A stretch of DNA of 64,000 nucleotides from Rhodobium orientis (GTDB taxonomy: Bacteria; Pseudomonadota; Alphaproteobacteria; Rhizobiales; Rhodobiaceae). Made by a program: the position numbers and the translations under genes. How positions within the stretch are numbered: the stretch's first letter is position 1; every line of letters begins with the position of its first letter. The stretch is taken from contig NZ_NPEV01000022.1 in NCBI RefSeq assembly GCF_003258835.1, forward strand, positions 1-64,000, written 5' to 3'. The notes below the pieces were generated by a model. That model ran no database searches. It worked only from the letters and a program-made list of their open reading frames with translations, and had not been told where the DNA came from. Shown piece by piece: positions 63,634 to 64,000 of the stretch.

Positions 63634-64000
63634 TCAGTAGCGGTAAAAGAGCATCGAGGAGACGGCCCGCACGAGCTGGGTCTGGTTGCGGGTCCGGGTC
63701 TTCTGCAGGATGTTCTGCATGTGCCAGCGCACGGTGCCGATGGAAATGTCGTGGCGCTCGGCGTGCTCCTCCAAAAAGTACCCTTTCAGCAGCGATTCCA
63801 GCACCTTCCTTTCCGTCGCCGTGAGCCGGAAATGGGCGGCGAAGCGCTCCGTCGCCGTCGGACTGTAGTTCATGGAGCTGTGCAGGTAGACGATGACGGC
63901 GTCCTCGGTGCAGAACTCGAAGGCGGGCTGCTGCGCCAGAGGATGGATGTAGACGCCGACGAAGATGTCGTCCTTGGCCGTGCGAAACAGGATCTGGTCC
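63634..64000 (-). CDS. LuxR-family transcriptional regulator (partial, 5' end beyond window)
   Basis: The C-terminal 121 residues of a regulator whose frame is open to the window edge. The LuxR-type helix-turn-helix is FRLTATERKVLESLLKGYFL, then EEHAERHDISIGTVRWHMQN, then ILQKTRTRNQTQLVRAVSSM. The ATG at 63873 would give only 79 residues, but upstream codons continue in a protein-like way (DQILFRTAKDDIFVGVYIHP and FEFCTEDAVIVYLHSS), so the N-terminal domain lies outside the window. Its signal is unknown. Confidence 0.85.
   Translation of the reverse strand, partial: DQILFRTAKDDIFVGVYIHPLAQQPAFEFCTEDAVIVYLHSSMNYSPTATERFAAHFRLTATERKVLESLLKGYFLEEHAERHDISIGTVRWHMQNILQKTRTRNQTQLVRAVSSMLFYRY

Overview
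This is a high-GC chromosomal window from an alphaproteobacterium, most likely of the Hyphomicrobiales (Rhizobiales). The evidence is a GcrA cell-cycle regulator with CcrM-type GANTC sites upstream, a phoR-pstSCAB-phoU-phoB cluster in the alphaproteobacterial order, a perfect CtrA-type box before a chemoreceptor gene, FNR/FixK-type boxes, and palindromic repeats of the kind common in this order. No rRNA, tRNA, CRISPR array, insertion sequence or prophage was seen. The genus cannot be fixed from sequence alone.

Layout. 0.1-2.7 kb: solute-binding protein, sterol-desaturase-family enzyme, alpha/beta hydrolase. 2.8-7.7 kb: RND efflux pump and its adaptor; the pump has an unusual central insertion. 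7.8-10.9 kb: argD-argF-hslO operon. 11.4-11.9 kb: gcrA, ending at a bidirectional terminator shared with phoB. 12.1-20.9 kb: phosphate regulon (phoR, pstS, pstC, pstA, pstB, phoU, phoB), with a polyphosphate kinase 2 gene divergent from phoR and Pho boxes before pstS. 21-22 kb: lytic transglycosylase and repeats. 22.3-26.9 kb: four-subunit NAD(P)-linked 2-oxoacid oxidoreductase behind an FNR/FixK-type box. 27.1-29.5 kb: hypF. 29.7-32.2 kb: FAD monooxygenase, DUF2783 protein and divergent MarR regulator. 32.3-35.2 kb: second transglycosylase, exported hydrolase, exported DsrE-family protein.

35.3-40.3 kb: a three-gene unit of exported caspase-fold protein, CHASE2-class III nucleotide cyclase and small exported partner. 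40.5-42.4 kb: HBM-type chemoreceptor. 42.5-45.9 kb: zinc uptake (znuCB-zur, divergent znuA) around a Zur box. 46.4-48.7 kb: free periplasmic PDC/Cache-like protein with a second chemoreceptor. 48.8-55.6 kb: IclR regulator divergent from a TRAP transporter, Rieske oxygenase and glutamine-synthetase-like ligase, read here as an uptake and degradation operon for an aromatic or amine compound. 55.8-62.7 kb: transglutaminase, ATP-grasp/alpha-E and DUF2126 proteins, a predicted amide-bond-forming system of unknown product. 62.8-64 kb: single-domain sensor globin and the 3' end of a LuxR-type regulator cut by the window edge.

Together the window combines nutrient homeostasis (phosphate, zinc, arginine), oxygen-linked control (two FNR/FixK-type boxes, sensor globin) and environmental sensing (two chemoreceptors, CHASE2 cyclase). 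The best candidates for new biology are the caspase/CHASE2-cyclase unit, the TRAP-Rieske-glutamine-synthetase operon, the oxygen-controlled 2-oxoacid oxidoreductase, and the chemoreceptor paired with a free periplasmic sensor. Most long ORFs opposite these genes are artefacts of high GC content.
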